Positions 16,633-24,635 of a stretch of DNA of 32,587 nt are shown here, piece after piece. Origin of the DNA: UBA5972 sp964466385. Its GTDB lineage: Bacteria > Pseudomonadota > Alphaproteobacteria > Rhodobacterales > Rhodobacteraceae. The DNA is taken from contig CAYXNM010000012.1 of the NCBI GenBank assembly GCA_964466385.1, positions 1 to 32,587 on the forward strand. The letters run 5' to 3'. The stretch's first letter is position 1. Each line of letters begins with the position of its first letter. The position numbers and the translations under genes are program-made. Under the pieces are notes generated by a model. That model saw nothing but the letters and a program-made list of their open reading frames with translations. It had not been told where the DNA came from and made no database searches.

Positions 16633-17973
16633 TTGAAGACGCGCCTGACTCGCAGACTGCATTTGTTTGCAGAACGATACCTTCCCGAACAACGCCTATT
16701 CCTCAGGACCGAGACGTCCACCCGGTTCCTGCGACTGACACCGTTCACGCAGTTTGTTTTGATCAGCGCCTCGGCGCTCTTGTTCACCTGGACCGTTTTT
16801 GCATCTTCGGCTTACCTGGTTGGAAAGCTCGGCGCGCGCGGGGCAAAGGACCAGACGCGCGTTCATCAGATCGACTATGAGGCGCGCCTGAACGCGGTTT
16901 CCGCTGAACGCAACAAACGCGCGCTGGAGGCACAAAAGGCCCAGGAAAGGTTTTACGTCGCCCTTGAACAGATTTCCGCCCAGCAATCGGCCCTGCTGGC
17001 ATCCGAGGACCGTCGCATAGAACTGGAAACCGGGATCGACGTCATTCAGCGCACATTGCGCAAGACCATGAAGGAACGGGACCGCGCCGAGGACCAATCC
17101 GACAAACTGCTGGCGGAACTGCAATCGGTCACGGGGAATTCCAGCACGCAGGTCGGCGCGGCGCGCGAAGTCGAGGGCACGCTTGATTTCCTGAACGAAG
17201 CCCTGGCCCAAACGGTGAACCAGCGCGACGACATGAATGTAAGAACCGCGAAGATGCGCGAAAAGGTCGCGTCGCTCAAACACAAGGCCAAACTGACGCG
17301 CGAACGTAATCTTCGGATTTTCTCGCGCCTTGAAGAAGCGGTCAGCGTTTCCATGAGCCCTTTGGACAAGATGTTCGAAAATATCGGCCTGTCGACGGAC
17401 AAATTGCTTAAAGACGTCAAGGCCGGGTATTCCGGTATGGGCGGGCCGCTCACGCCCCTGGCAATCTCGACGAAAGGCCAGCCCGAAGACCCTGCCTCCT
17501 ATCAGGCGAACCAGTTGCTGATCGGATTGGACAAGCTGAACATGATGCGGATCGCGGCGGAACGCACACCGCTCGTGCTGCCGATCAGATCGTCCTACAG
17601 GATTTCAAGTCGTTACGGCATGCGCCGCCACCCCGTGACCCGTAAATACCGGATGCACGACGCTCTGGATTTGGCCGCGCCCTATGGAACCCCCATCTAT
17701 GCGACAGCCGACGGCGTGGTTGTATTCGCCGGTTGGGCCGGCGGGTATGGACGGATAATCAAGATCCGCCACGCCCTTGGTTTTGAGACGCGCTACGCGC
17801 ATCTCTCAAAATTCCGGGTGAAAAAGGGACAAAGGGTCTCGCGCGGGGACCGAATAGGTGATATGGGAAGCAGTGGCCGCTCTACAGGATCCCATGTGCA
17901 CTACGAAATCCGGATTGGCGGCAAATCGGTAAATCCTTCGAAATACATCAAGGCAGCAAGAAATGTTTTCTAA
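16633..17973 (+). CDS. membrane-anchored M23 (LytM-type) peptidoglycan endopeptidase
   Basis: The 446-residue product has a basic cytosolic N-terminus, one transmembrane helix at about 40-64, a long coiled coil (about 75-250) in the periplasm, and a C-terminal M23 domain (about 315-440). The zinc and catalytic residues are present: H342-x3-D346 in MHDALDLAAPYGTP and HVH at 421-423, so the enzyme should be active and cleave peptidoglycan cross-links. The start is TTG, with AGGGGAAG just upstream; no other start in the frame precedes the membrane helix. The last 11 bases overlap the bactofilin gene. M23-bactofilin pairs are known in other bacteria (for example Csd1-CcmA in Helicobacter and LmdC-BacA in Hyphomonas), where they shape local wall growth. 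Confidence 0.93.
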   Translation: MKTRLTRRLHLFAERYLPEQRLFLRTETSTRFLRLTPFTQFVLISASALLFTWTVFASSAYLVGKLGARGAKDQTRVHQIDYEARLNAVSAERNKRALEAQKAQERFYVALEQISAQQSALLASEDRRIELETGIDVIQRTLRKTMKERDRAEDQSDKLLAELQSVTGNSSTQVGAAREVEGTLDFLNEALAQTVNQRDDMNVRTAKMREKVASLKHKAKLTRERNLRIFSRLEEAVSVSMSPLDKMFENIGLSTDKLLKDVKAGYSGMGGPLTPLAISTKGQPEDPASYQANQLLIGLDKLNMMRIAAERTPLVLPIRSSYRISSRYGMRRHPVTRKYRMHDALDLAAPYGTPIYATADGVVVFAGWAGGYGRIIKIRHALGFETRYAHLSKFRVKKGQRVSRGDRIGDMGSSGRSTGSHVHYEIRIGGKSVNPSKYIKAARNVF

Positions 17974-18481
17974 AAGCAAGATCAACGACCCGGCTCCGAA
18001 ACCATCCATGGGCAGCCCGAGTCCTGCGCCGACCGCTACTGCAACCGCCCCGCGCCCCGACGCGGCGCCAAATGCGGCCCCCAAGGCAAAACCGGCCCCA
18101 TCGGCGCTGTCTTCGGACCTCGTGATCAAGGGCAATCTGAAAACCACGGGGGATTTGCAGATCGAAGGCATGGTGGACGGTGACATCCGCGCCCATCTCT
18201 TGACCGTCGGCGAAGGCGCGACCGTCAAAGGCGAAATCGTCGCGGATGATGTGGTCGTGAACGGCCGTATCATCGGTCGCGTGCGGGGCCTGAAAGTGCG
18301 CCTGACTTCCTCAGCGCGCGTCGAGGGCGACATCATCCACAAGACCATCGCCATTGAAAGCGGCGCGCATTTTGAAGGGTCCGTGCAAAGGCAGGACGAT
18401 CCTTTGAACACAAGCGCGCCAAAGCCCGCCGCCAAACCGGCGCCTGCGAAAGTTCCGCCAAGGGCCGCCGCCGGCGAATAA
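17963..18481 (+). CDS. bactofilin (polymer-forming cytoskeletal protein)
   Basis: The 172-residue product has a central bactofilin beta-helix of about residues 50-140, with the repeated pattern LVIKGNLKTTGDLQIEGMVDGDI, then LTVGEGATVKGEIVADDVVVNGRIIGRVRG. Both ends are rich in Pro and Ala and probably disordered. Bactofilins polymerise without nucleotide into filaments at the cytosolic face of the membrane and position cell-wall enzymes. The gene overlaps the M23 peptidase by 11 bases, so the pair are very likely functional partners. No clear intrinsic terminator follows. Confidence 0.95.
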   Translation: MFSKSKINDPAPKPSMGSPSPAPTATATAPRPDAAPNAAPKAKPAPSALSSDLVIKGNLKTTGDLQIEGMVDGDIRAHLLTVGEGATVKGEIVADDVVVNGRIIGRVRGLKVRLTSSARVEGDIIHKTIAIESGAHFEGSVQRQDDPLNTSAPKPAAKPAPAKVPPRAAAGE

Positions 18482-18833
18482 ACGGGTTCATGAATTCAGC
18501 CTGACGACACGGAGGCGCACGGCCCTTCGCCTGCCCGTGGGGTGGCGTCGCGACGCGGGTTCGGGGCGCTTTATCCCAGCAAAGTCCGAACAAAATTAAC
18601 GGGATGCGCGACATCGGCGAAAACGCCAGCCCGCCCGGACGGGCAGGCGCAGGGCCGGGGCGCTTTCAGCGCCTGTTAACCGGCCCGAGGCAAATATCAA
18701 CGTTCCGTTCAGGCCGAAGATGCCCTGCGCACACGCAATTGGAAGGGTCAATCAGTCGGGCCGTTGGGATGATTCCCTCAGCAAGCGTCGCGTCTGCTCG
18801 GGGGGCGTTGCACTTGTCCCGCGTTTACTTTCG
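18482..18833. other. 352-bp region between convergent bactofilin and prfB genes
   Basis: No supported coding frame is seen. The region holds a composite hairpin at 18624-18649, a small perfect hairpin GGCGCT-TTC-AGCGCC at 18659-18673, and a 12-bp palindrome GCGTCGCGACGC near 18545. I compared it by eye with RNase P RNA and tmRNA features and found no match. It may be 3' untranslated sequence for both flanking genes or hold an unrecognised structured RNA. Confidence 0.6.
18624..18649 (-). terminator. strong hairpin, probable prfB-side terminator
   Basis: The stem is CGCC-A-GCCCG / CGGGC-A-GGCG with a 6-nt loop, nine base pairs plus one A/A mismatch. On the minus strand it is followed by TTTT, so it could end the PBP1A-prfB transcript about 185 bases after the prfB stop. 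Confidence 0.45.
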
Positions 18834-19955
18834 TTAACCGCTCGCCTCGGCCCGGCTCTTGCCGGCCACATCCATCGCCAGCGTCGCCGCCATGAAGGCG
18901 TCCAGATCCCCATCCAGAACCCCCTGGGTGTCCGACGTTTCCTCGTTCGTGCGCAAATCCTTGACCATCTGGTAGGGCTGCAAGACGTAAGAGCGGATCT
19001 GATTGCCCCAGCCCGCGTCGCCTTTGCTTTCGTGGGCTTCGTGGATGGCCTCGTTGCGTTTGCGCATTTCCATTTCGTACAGGCGTGATTTCAGCGCTGC
19101 CATGCAGTTGGCGCGGTTCTGGTGCTGGGATTTTTCCGAGCTTGTGACCACGATATTGGTGGGAATATGTGTGATCCGCACGGCGGAATCCGTCTTGTTG
19201 ACATGCTGCCCGCCCGCGCCCGAGGATCGATAGGTATCGACCCGCAAATCGCTTGGATTGATCTCGATCTCGATATTGTCGTCCACCACCGGATAGACCC
19301 AAACACTGGAAAACGACGTGTGCCGACGCGCATTGCTGTCAAAGGGTGAAATGCGCACCAGCCGGTGAACCCCGCTTTCCGACTTGAGCCAGCCAAAGGC
19401 ATTGTGGCCCTTGATCTGGTAGGTAACCGATTTAATGCCCGCCTCGTCCCCTGAACTTTCAGACATCATCTCAACGCTGTAACCGCGCTTTTCCGCCCAG
19501 CGCACATACATCCGCGCCAGCATCGAGGCCCAGTCGCAGCTTTCCGTTCCCCCGGCACCCGCGTTGATTTCAAGGAACGTGTCGTTGGCGTCCATCTCGC
19601 CGTCAAGCAGCGCTTCCAGTTCTTTTTGCGCCGCGGTTTTATGTAGTTTCTGCAAGGCGGCCTCGGCCTCGGCAATGACTTCGGCATCCTCTTCAATCTC
19701 GCCCAGTTCGATCAGGTCGACATTGTCCTGCAAGTCGCGCGACAATGACTGATAGGTCTCCATCGCGTCCACCAGCGCCTGACGTTCGCGCATCAGTTTC
19801 TGCGCCTTTTCCGGATCGCTCCACAGATCGGGGTTTTCAGACATGGCGTTGAATTCTTCCAACCGGTGTTCAGCCGTTTCCCAGTTCATGCGCTGGCGCA
19901 GCAAGCGCAGCGATTTTCCGATTTCTTCGGCAATATTCTCTATTTCCGCGCGCAT
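18834..19955 (-). CDS. prfB: peptide chain release factor 2
   Basis: RF2 terminates translation at UGA and UAA codons. The 373-residue product has the stop-codon recognition tripeptide SPF at 203-205 and the universal GGQ motif at 248-250 in SGAGGQHVNKTDSAVR. The coiled N-terminal domain is complete. The gene is one uninterrupted frame, so the programmed +1 frameshift at an early UGA, used for autoregulation in E. coli and many bacteria, is absent. It is 68 bases downstream of the PBP1A gene on the same strand and probably co-transcribed. Confidence 0.97.
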   Translation of the reverse strand: MRAEIENIAEEIGKSLRLLRQRMNWETAEHRLEEFNAMSENPDLWSDPEKAQKLMRERQALVDAMETYQSLSRDLQDNVDLIELGEIEEDAEVIAEAEAALQKLHKTAAQKELEALLDGEMDANDTFLEINAGAGGTESCDWASMLARMYVRWAEKRGYSVEMMSESSGDEAGIKSVTYQIKGHNAFGWLKSESGVHRLVRISPFDSNARRHTSFSSVWVYPVVDDNIEIEINPSDLRVDTYRSSGAGGQHVNKTDSAVRITHIPTNIVVTSSEKSQHQNRANCMAALKSRLYEMEMRKRNEAIHEAHESKGDAGWGNQIRSYVLQPYQMVKDLRTNEETSDTQGVLDGDLDAFMAATLAMDVAGKSRAEASG

Positions 19956-20023
19956 GGGTCCGGCCCGAGTTGAAGATTTGGCTTGTGTTTACGCAAGCAA
20001 CCATGCCGCGTAAAGGCGTCAAC

Positions 20024-22615
20024 TTAATATAGGCCACCGCTGGAAAGTGAACCGAACGTGGCGCGTTTGGGGATTTTCTTGCGGATGCCCAGTTGGGTCG
20101 TCACTTCGGTTCCGTCATCAACAACCACATCTGTTTCGTCCTCCTCGAACAAGGGCAGGTTCGATCCCATGGCGAACCCTCCGTCAACGATGCTGAGGGC
20201 ACCATACATCGGCTCTTCGCCCGCACGGAACAATTCCGAGACGACGTTCTTGCCGCTGGCATCATCGGGCAGGCGCTCGCCGGAAAAGCGGTCGATCTTT
20301 ACGAAAGTCGTGTTGTCCGGCACCTTGAATTTACCCACGCCATATTTCCTGATCGCCTTTTTCATGAACTTCGTGAAAACCGGTCCACACATCGAAGCGC
20401 CGTACGCCCCGCGTCCCAGAGGCCGCGGCAGGTCCATCCCCATATAGCATCCCGCGACGATGTTCGGGGTGAAACCGACGAACCAGACGTCCTTGGATTG
20501 GTTGGTCGTGCCGGTCTTGCCCGCAACGGGTGCGTCCAGAACAACGCGCCCCGCCGCGGTACCACGCTCGACCACGCCGCGCATCATCGACATCAGCTGA
20601 TAAGCGGTGACGGCATCCATGACACGCGTGCGGTTGTTGATAATGACGGGCGCGAACCCCTCGTCAAGCGAGGCCAGTTTGCATTCGTCGCAACGCCGCC
20701 GGTCGTGGCGGTAAACGGTCTTGCCCCAGCGATCCTGAACACGGTCGACAAGCGTCGGAATCACGCGTTCTCCGCCGTTGGCGAACATCGCGTATGCGGC
20801 CACCATCTTGAACAACGTGGTTTCCTGTGACCCCAGCGAGTTTGCCAGATGTTCGCCCATATCGCTGTAAACGCCGAACCTTTCGGCATATGCCGCGATC
20901 ACATCCATTCCCACGGCCTGCGCCAGCCTGATCGTCATCAGGTTGCGGGATTTTTCGATGCCGATGCGCATGGGCGAAGGGCCATAAAACTTGTTCGATG
21001 AATTTCGCGGGCGCCACATGCCCTGCGGTGTCTTCACTTCGATTGGCGCATCAATGATGATCGTCGCCGGGGTATAGCCCACATCCAGTGCCGCTGCATA
21101 GACAAACGGTTTGAACGCCGAGCCGGGCTGGCGCGTGGCCTGTGTTGCACGGTTGAAGACCGAGTGCTGATAGGAAAACCCCCCCTGCATCGCCAGCACA
21201 CGACCGGTGTTGATGTCCATGGCCATGAAACCGCCCTCGATTTCGGGGATCTGTCGCAGTGACCAGTATTTCAGTTCCTGCGGAGGCTCCTGCCCTTCGG
21301 CAACCTCAGCCCCCTCGACCGGGCCGAATATCTTCTTGACGAAAACCACGTCGCCAATCGCCAGCAAATCAGCCGGGACCTTGATCTTCTTGCCTTTCTT
21401 TCCGTCCTCCCTGACGGTGTGTGCCCATTCCATGTCTTCAACGGGTATTCCGTGGCCGCCGTCGATTTCCGCCTGATCCCGAATGCCGACGCGCGCGGCG
21501 CCGTCGGCCAGATCCAGCACGACGGCGACGTACCAGCCTTCGATATCGCGTGGCACTGAAAGCGATCCGAGGGCGGCGCGCCAGCCTTCTTCGGTTTCCA
21601 ACTGTTCGGGCGTGAGATGGCCAAGCACCCCATGCCATACGCCCTGCTTGCGGTCATATCCTTCAAGTCCGTCGCGAAGTGCCGCCGCCGCCTCGTCTTG
21701 CAGATCGGGATCCATGGTTGCGCGGATCGTCATGCCGCCACCAAAAAATTCGTCCTCGCCGAACGTGTCGGACAGCTGGCGACGGATTTCGTCGGTGAAG
21801 TAATCCCGCGCCGGCAGGCTGGCCTTGTAAGGTTTGTATTCGCCACCCTGCACGGTCGCCAGATCAGCGGCCTTTGCCTTTTTTGCGACCTCCGGATCGA
21901 GATAGCCGTTTTCGGCCATTTCGCGCAGCACGAAATTCCGCCGGTCGACCGCGCGTGCTTTCTGACGGACCGGGTGATATGTCGACGGCGCCTTGGGCAG
22001 AACCGCCAGATAGGCGGCCTCCTCAGGGTTCAGTTCTTCGAGTGTCTTGTTGAAATAGGTCTGCGCCGCCGCCGTCACGCCATAGGAGTTCTGACCCAGA
22101 AAGATTTCGTTGAGATAGAGTTCCAGAATCTTCTGCTTGCTCAGAGTATCTTCCAGCCGTGACGCCAGAATGATCTCTTTGATCTTGCGCTCGGCCGAAC
22201 GGTCGCCGTCCAGCAAGAAGTTCTTCATGACCTGCTGCGTGATGGTCGAGGCCCCGCGCAACCTGCCCCCCTTTGCGGCGTCGAGTGCGGCCTTGATGAT
22301 CCCCAATGGATCATAGCCGTGGTGGTTGTAGAAATTCTTGTCCTCAGCAGAAATAAACGCATTCTTGACGATCTCGGGGATTTCGTCGATCGGGGTGAAG
22401 ATGCGTCGTTCCTTCGCAAATTCATCCATGATGCGGCCCTGGCCCGAATAGATCGTGGAAAGCGTCGCCGGCTCATAGCGTGCCAGTTGTTCGTGGTTTG
22501 GCAGATCGCGCGAGTACATCCAGAAAATCGCGCCAAGACCCAGCGCAGCCATGACCATCCCGGTGGTCATCCAACTGAAAATAAACCCGAAAAACGAAAG
22601 TATGAAGCGCAGCAC
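20024..22615 (-). CDS. mrcA: penicillin-binding protein 1A (bifunctional transglycosylase/transpeptidase)
   Basis: This class A PBP polymerises glycan strands and cross-links peptides in the periplasm. The 863-residue product has an N-terminal membrane helix (about 8-33), a GT51 domain with catalytic E91 in ISAEDKNFYNHHG, STITQQV and LNEIFLG, and an OB-like insert. The transpeptidase domain has S499-x-x-K502 in QPGSAFKPF, an SRN motif, and KTG at K700 in AGKTGTTNQ. The insert between about 320 and 440 is long, as in other PBP1A proteins. The start is GTG at 22615, with AAAGGAG ten bases upstream. It precedes prfB, an arrangement that appears to be an operon. Confidence 0.96.
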   Translation of the reverse strand: MLRFILSFFGFIFSWMTTGMVMAALGLGAIFWMYSRDLPNHEQLARYEPATLSTIYSGQGRIMDEFAKERRIFTPIDEIPEIVKNAFISAEDKNFYNHHGYDPLGIIKAALDAAKGGRLRGASTITQQVMKNFLLDGDRSAERKIKEIILASRLEDTLSKQKILELYLNEIFLGQNSYGVTAAAQTYFNKTLEELNPEEAAYLAVLPKAPSTYHPVRQKARAVDRRNFVLREMAENGYLDPEVAKKAKAADLATVQGGEYKPYKASLPARDYFTDEIRRQLSDTFGEDEFFGGGMTIRATMDPDLQDEAAAALRDGLEGYDRKQGVWHGVLGHLTPEQLETEEGWRAALGSLSVPRDIEGWYVAVVLDLADGAARVGIRDQAEIDGGHGIPVEDMEWAHTVREDGKKGKKIKVPADLLAIGDVVFVKKIFGPVEGAEVAEGQEPPQELKYWSLRQIPEIEGGFMAMDINTGRVLAMQGGFSYQHSVFNRATQATRQPGSAFKPFVYAAALDVGYTPATIIIDAPIEVKTPQGMWRPRNSSNKFYGPSPMRIGIEKSRNLMTIRLAQAVGMDVIAAYAERFGVYSDMGEHLANSLGSQETTLFKMVAAYAMFANGGERVIPTLVDRVQDRWGKTVYRHDRRRCDECKLASLDEGFAPVIINNRTRVMDAVTAYQLMSMMRGVVERGTAAGRVVLDAPVAGKTGTTNQSKDVWFVGFTPNIVAGCYMGMDLPRPLGRGAYGASMCGPVFTKFMKKAIRKYGVGKFKVPDNTTFVKIDRFSGERLPDDASGKNVVSELFRAGEEPMYGALSIVDGGFAMGSNLPLFEEDETDVVVDDGTEVTTQLGIRKKIPKRATFGSLSSGGLY

Positions 22616-22742
22616 GTTTCAGGGGCTCCTTTGGCTGTGATTGCGCGGGACTATAGACAAGACCTGATCCGAGGTCAAAAGAACACAGCGTTTCGCAGGC
22701 TGCTATCCGCCCATGGCACATCCCAAGGCCGGATCTGGGTTT

Positions 22743-23195
22743 TCAGCCCAGAATACCCTTGACCGTACCGCCTGCCTTGCTGAAATCCATCTGGCCCGCA
22801 AACCTGCCTTTCAGGACACCCATGACCCGTCCCATGTCGCGCACCGAACTGGCGCCGGTTTCGGCAATCGCCGCGTCCACGGCCGCCCGGATTTCCTTGT
22901 CGCTCAACTGGCGGGGAAGAAATTCGCTGATCACCGAAATCTCGTTGCGCTCCTTTTCCGCCGACTCCAGCCGACCGGCCTCTTCATACGCTTTGGCGCT
23001 TTCCTGGCGCTGTTTGATCATCTTTCCCAGGATCGCCAGAATGTCCTCGTTGCTGACCCCATCGTCGTTGCCGCGACCGCGCGCGGCGATGTCGCGATCC
23101 TTGATCGCCGCATTGATCAGGCGCAATGTCGACAGCCGGGCCGCGTCCTTCGCTCGCATCGCTTCCTTGAGGTTTTCATTGATCCGATCACGCAT
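22743..23195 (-). CDS. GatB/YqeY domain protein
   Basis: The 150-residue product is a stand-alone YqeY domain. It begins MRDRINENLKEAMRAKDAARLSTLRLI, then has ILGKMIKQRQESAKAYEEAGR, ISEFLPRQLSDKEI, and ends RDMGRVMGVLKGRFAGQMDFSKAGGTVKGIL. The domain resembles the tRNA-binding tail of GatB, but the stand-alone proteins have no established role. The ATG has GGGAG eight bases upstream. It is divergent from carA and lies 127 bases upstream of the PBP1A gene on the same strand. Confidence 0.95.
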   Translation of the reverse strand: MRDRINENLKEAMRAKDAARLSTLRLINAAIKDRDIAARGRGNDDGVSNEDILAILGKMIKQRQESAKAYEEAGRLESAEKERNEISVISEFLPRQLSDKEIRAAVDAAIAETGASSVRDMGRVMGVLKGRFAGQMDFSKAGGTVKGILG

Positions 23196-23241
23196 ATCAA
23201 AGACTCCCGTCTGTCTTGAATATTATTCGTCAGAACGTCGG

Positions 23242-23270
23242 AGATTACCCGTTCAGGGTCGGGATTTCAA
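23242..23270 (-). promoter_or_regulatory. candidate promoter of the yqeY-like gene
   Basis: On the minus strand TTGAAA (23265-23270) and TAATCT (23242-23247) are 17 bases apart. This would start transcription about 40 bases before the ATG. The -35 is good and the -10 is weak. Confidence 0.35.
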
Positions 23271-23329
23271 CCAATCTGTCGGTCGGTAAGTTGTTGTTTT
23301 TATGTACTTTTCGCATTTTCTATTTTTCC

Positions 23330-23358
23330 TTGACCTCCTACGGGCCAAACCTTAGGGT
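23330..23358 (+). promoter_or_regulatory. carA promoter
   Basis: CTTGACC with TTGACC at 23330-23335, then 17 bases, then TAGGGT at 23353-23358. The CTTGAC-type -35 is typical of alphaproteobacterial housekeeping promoters. The leader would be only about 25 nt, leaving no room for an attenuator or riboswitch. Confidence 0.5.
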
Positions 23359-23388
23359 CCGCGAAATCCACCCCGCGCGAGTCTGTCC

Positions 23389-24558
23389 ATGCCTGCCGCC
23401 AAACGCCAGCACATTTCCGGTGACAAACCAACGGGTTGCCTCGTTCTGGCGGATGGAACCGTGTTCTATGGCCAGGGGTTTGGCGCCCCCGGATCGGCCC
23501 AGGCCGAGCTTTGTTTCAACACTGCCATGACCGGGTATCAGGAGATCCTGACCGATCCCAGTTACGCCGGGCAGGTCGTCACGTTCACGTTTCCCCATAT
23601 CGGCAACACCGGCACCAATCCCGAAGATAACGAGGCACAGGCACCGGTCGCCCGTGGACTGGTGGTCAAGTGGGACCCGACCGCGCCCGCCAACTGGCGC
23701 AATACGGCGCATTTGAACGACTGGCTGGAAAAGAACGGCCGGATAGGCATAGGGGGTGTGGATACGCGCCGCCTGACGCGTGCCATCCGACAACAAGGCG
23801 CGCCGCACATCACCATCGCCCATGATCCGAAAGGGAATTTCGACCTGAAGGAACTGGTCGCCAGCGCGCGCGCTTTCGGCGGGCTGGAGGGGCTGGATCT
23901 GGCCGGGCAGGTCACCTGTGCACAGTCCTATCGCTGGAATGAAATGCGTTGGGCCTGGCCCGGGGGATACGCCAGACGCGAAACACCGGGCCACCGCGTT
24001 GTTGCGCTCGATTTCGGCGCCAAGCGCAACATCCTGCGGTGTCTGGCTAGTGCCGGGTGCGATGTGACCGTGCTGCCCGCAACCGCAACGGCTGAGGACG
24101 TTCTGGCGTATGAGCCGGAGGGTGTATTCCTGTCAAACGGACCGGGTGATCCTGCGGCAACCGGCCAATACGCCGTGCCGATGATCAAGGGTATTCTGGA
24201 CCGAACGGATTTGCCGGTATTCGGGATTTGCCTTGGTCATCAGATGCTGGCGCTGGCCTTGGGCGCGAAAACGTTGAAGATGAACCACGGTCATCACGGC
24301 GCGAACCACCCGGTCAAGGAACTGGAGACCGGCAAGGTCGAGATTACCTCGATGAATCACGGATTTGCCGTTGACGGCGAATCGCTGCCCGAGGGGGTGA
24401 TCCAAACCCATGTCTCGCTCTTTGACGGTTCCAATTGCGGCATCCGCATGCGGGATCGCCCGGTCTTTTCGGTCCAGCAACACCCCGAGGCCAGCCCCGG
24501 CCCGATGGACAGCTCCTATCTGTTCGACCGGTTTGTGTCTGCAATGGAACAAAACTGA
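23389..24558 (+). CDS. carA: carbamoyl-phosphate synthase small subunit (glutamine amidotransferase)
   Basis: CarA hydrolyses glutamine and channels ammonia to CarB to make carbamoyl phosphate for pyrimidine and arginine synthesis. The 389-residue product has the N-terminal small-subunit domain (ADGTVFYGQGFG, TAMTGYQEILTDPSYAGQ) and a class I amidotransferase domain. Its nucleophile is C281 in FGICLGHQ and the His-Glu pair lies in QQHPEASPGP. Length is normal. carB is not adjacent; the next gene downstream is an unrelated glycosyltransferase with its own regulatory region. Confidence 0.97.
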   Translation: MPAAKRQHISGDKPTGCLVLADGTVFYGQGFGAPGSAQAELCFNTAMTGYQEILTDPSYAGQVVTFTFPHIGNTGTNPEDNEAQAPVARGLVVKWDPTAPANWRNTAHLNDWLEKNGRIGIGGVDTRRLTRAIRQQGAPHITIAHDPKGNFDLKELVASARAFGGLEGLDLAGQVTCAQSYRWNEMRWAWPGGYARRETPGHRVVALDFGAKRNILRCLASAGCDVTVLPATATAEDVLAYEPEGVFLSNGPGDPAATGQYAVPMIKGILDRTDLPVFGICLGHQMLALALGAKTLKMNHGHHGANHPVKELETGKVEITSMNHGFAVDGESLPEGVIQTHVSLFDGSNCGIRMRDRPVFSVQQHPEASPGPMDSSYLFDRFVSAMEQN

Positions 24559-24562
24559 CACT

Positions 24563-24598
24563 TTAAGCTCCTGTTAACAAGTCATTAACTTAGCTTAA
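24563..24598 (+). promoter_or_regulatory. cluster of CtrA-type TTAA half-sites upstream of the glycosyltransferase
   Basis: TTAA occurs at 24563, 24574, 24585 and 24595. The first three are each separated by exactly 7 bases, giving two overlapping TTAA-N7-TTAA boxes, and the last spacer is 6. TTAA-N7-TTAA is the established binding motif of the cell-cycle regulator CtrA in alphaproteobacteria. TTAA is rare in this GC-rich sequence. The cluster lies 38-73 bases before the start codon at 24636. Binding itself is inferred. Confidence 0.6.
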
Positions 24599-24635
24599 GC
24601 AACATCGCGGCAACGAATTTCTCAAAGCCGGAAAA

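Noticed and set aside
16588..16880. Plus-strand frame starting at an ATG at 16588 within the M23 leader
   Set aside because: It runs out of frame through the well-supported M23 gene, and its product shows no domain. The TTG start of the M23 gene has the better ribosome site.
18482..18833. Possible RNase P RNA or tmRNA
   Set aside because: The segment AAAGTCCGAACAAAA near 18580 superficially recalls the RNase P P4 region, but the other conserved blocks and the tmRNA ends are absent on both strands.
24563..24635. Intrinsic terminator for carA
   Set aside because: The TTAA-rich stretch has no GC-rich stem followed by a T run; it fits regulator sites better.
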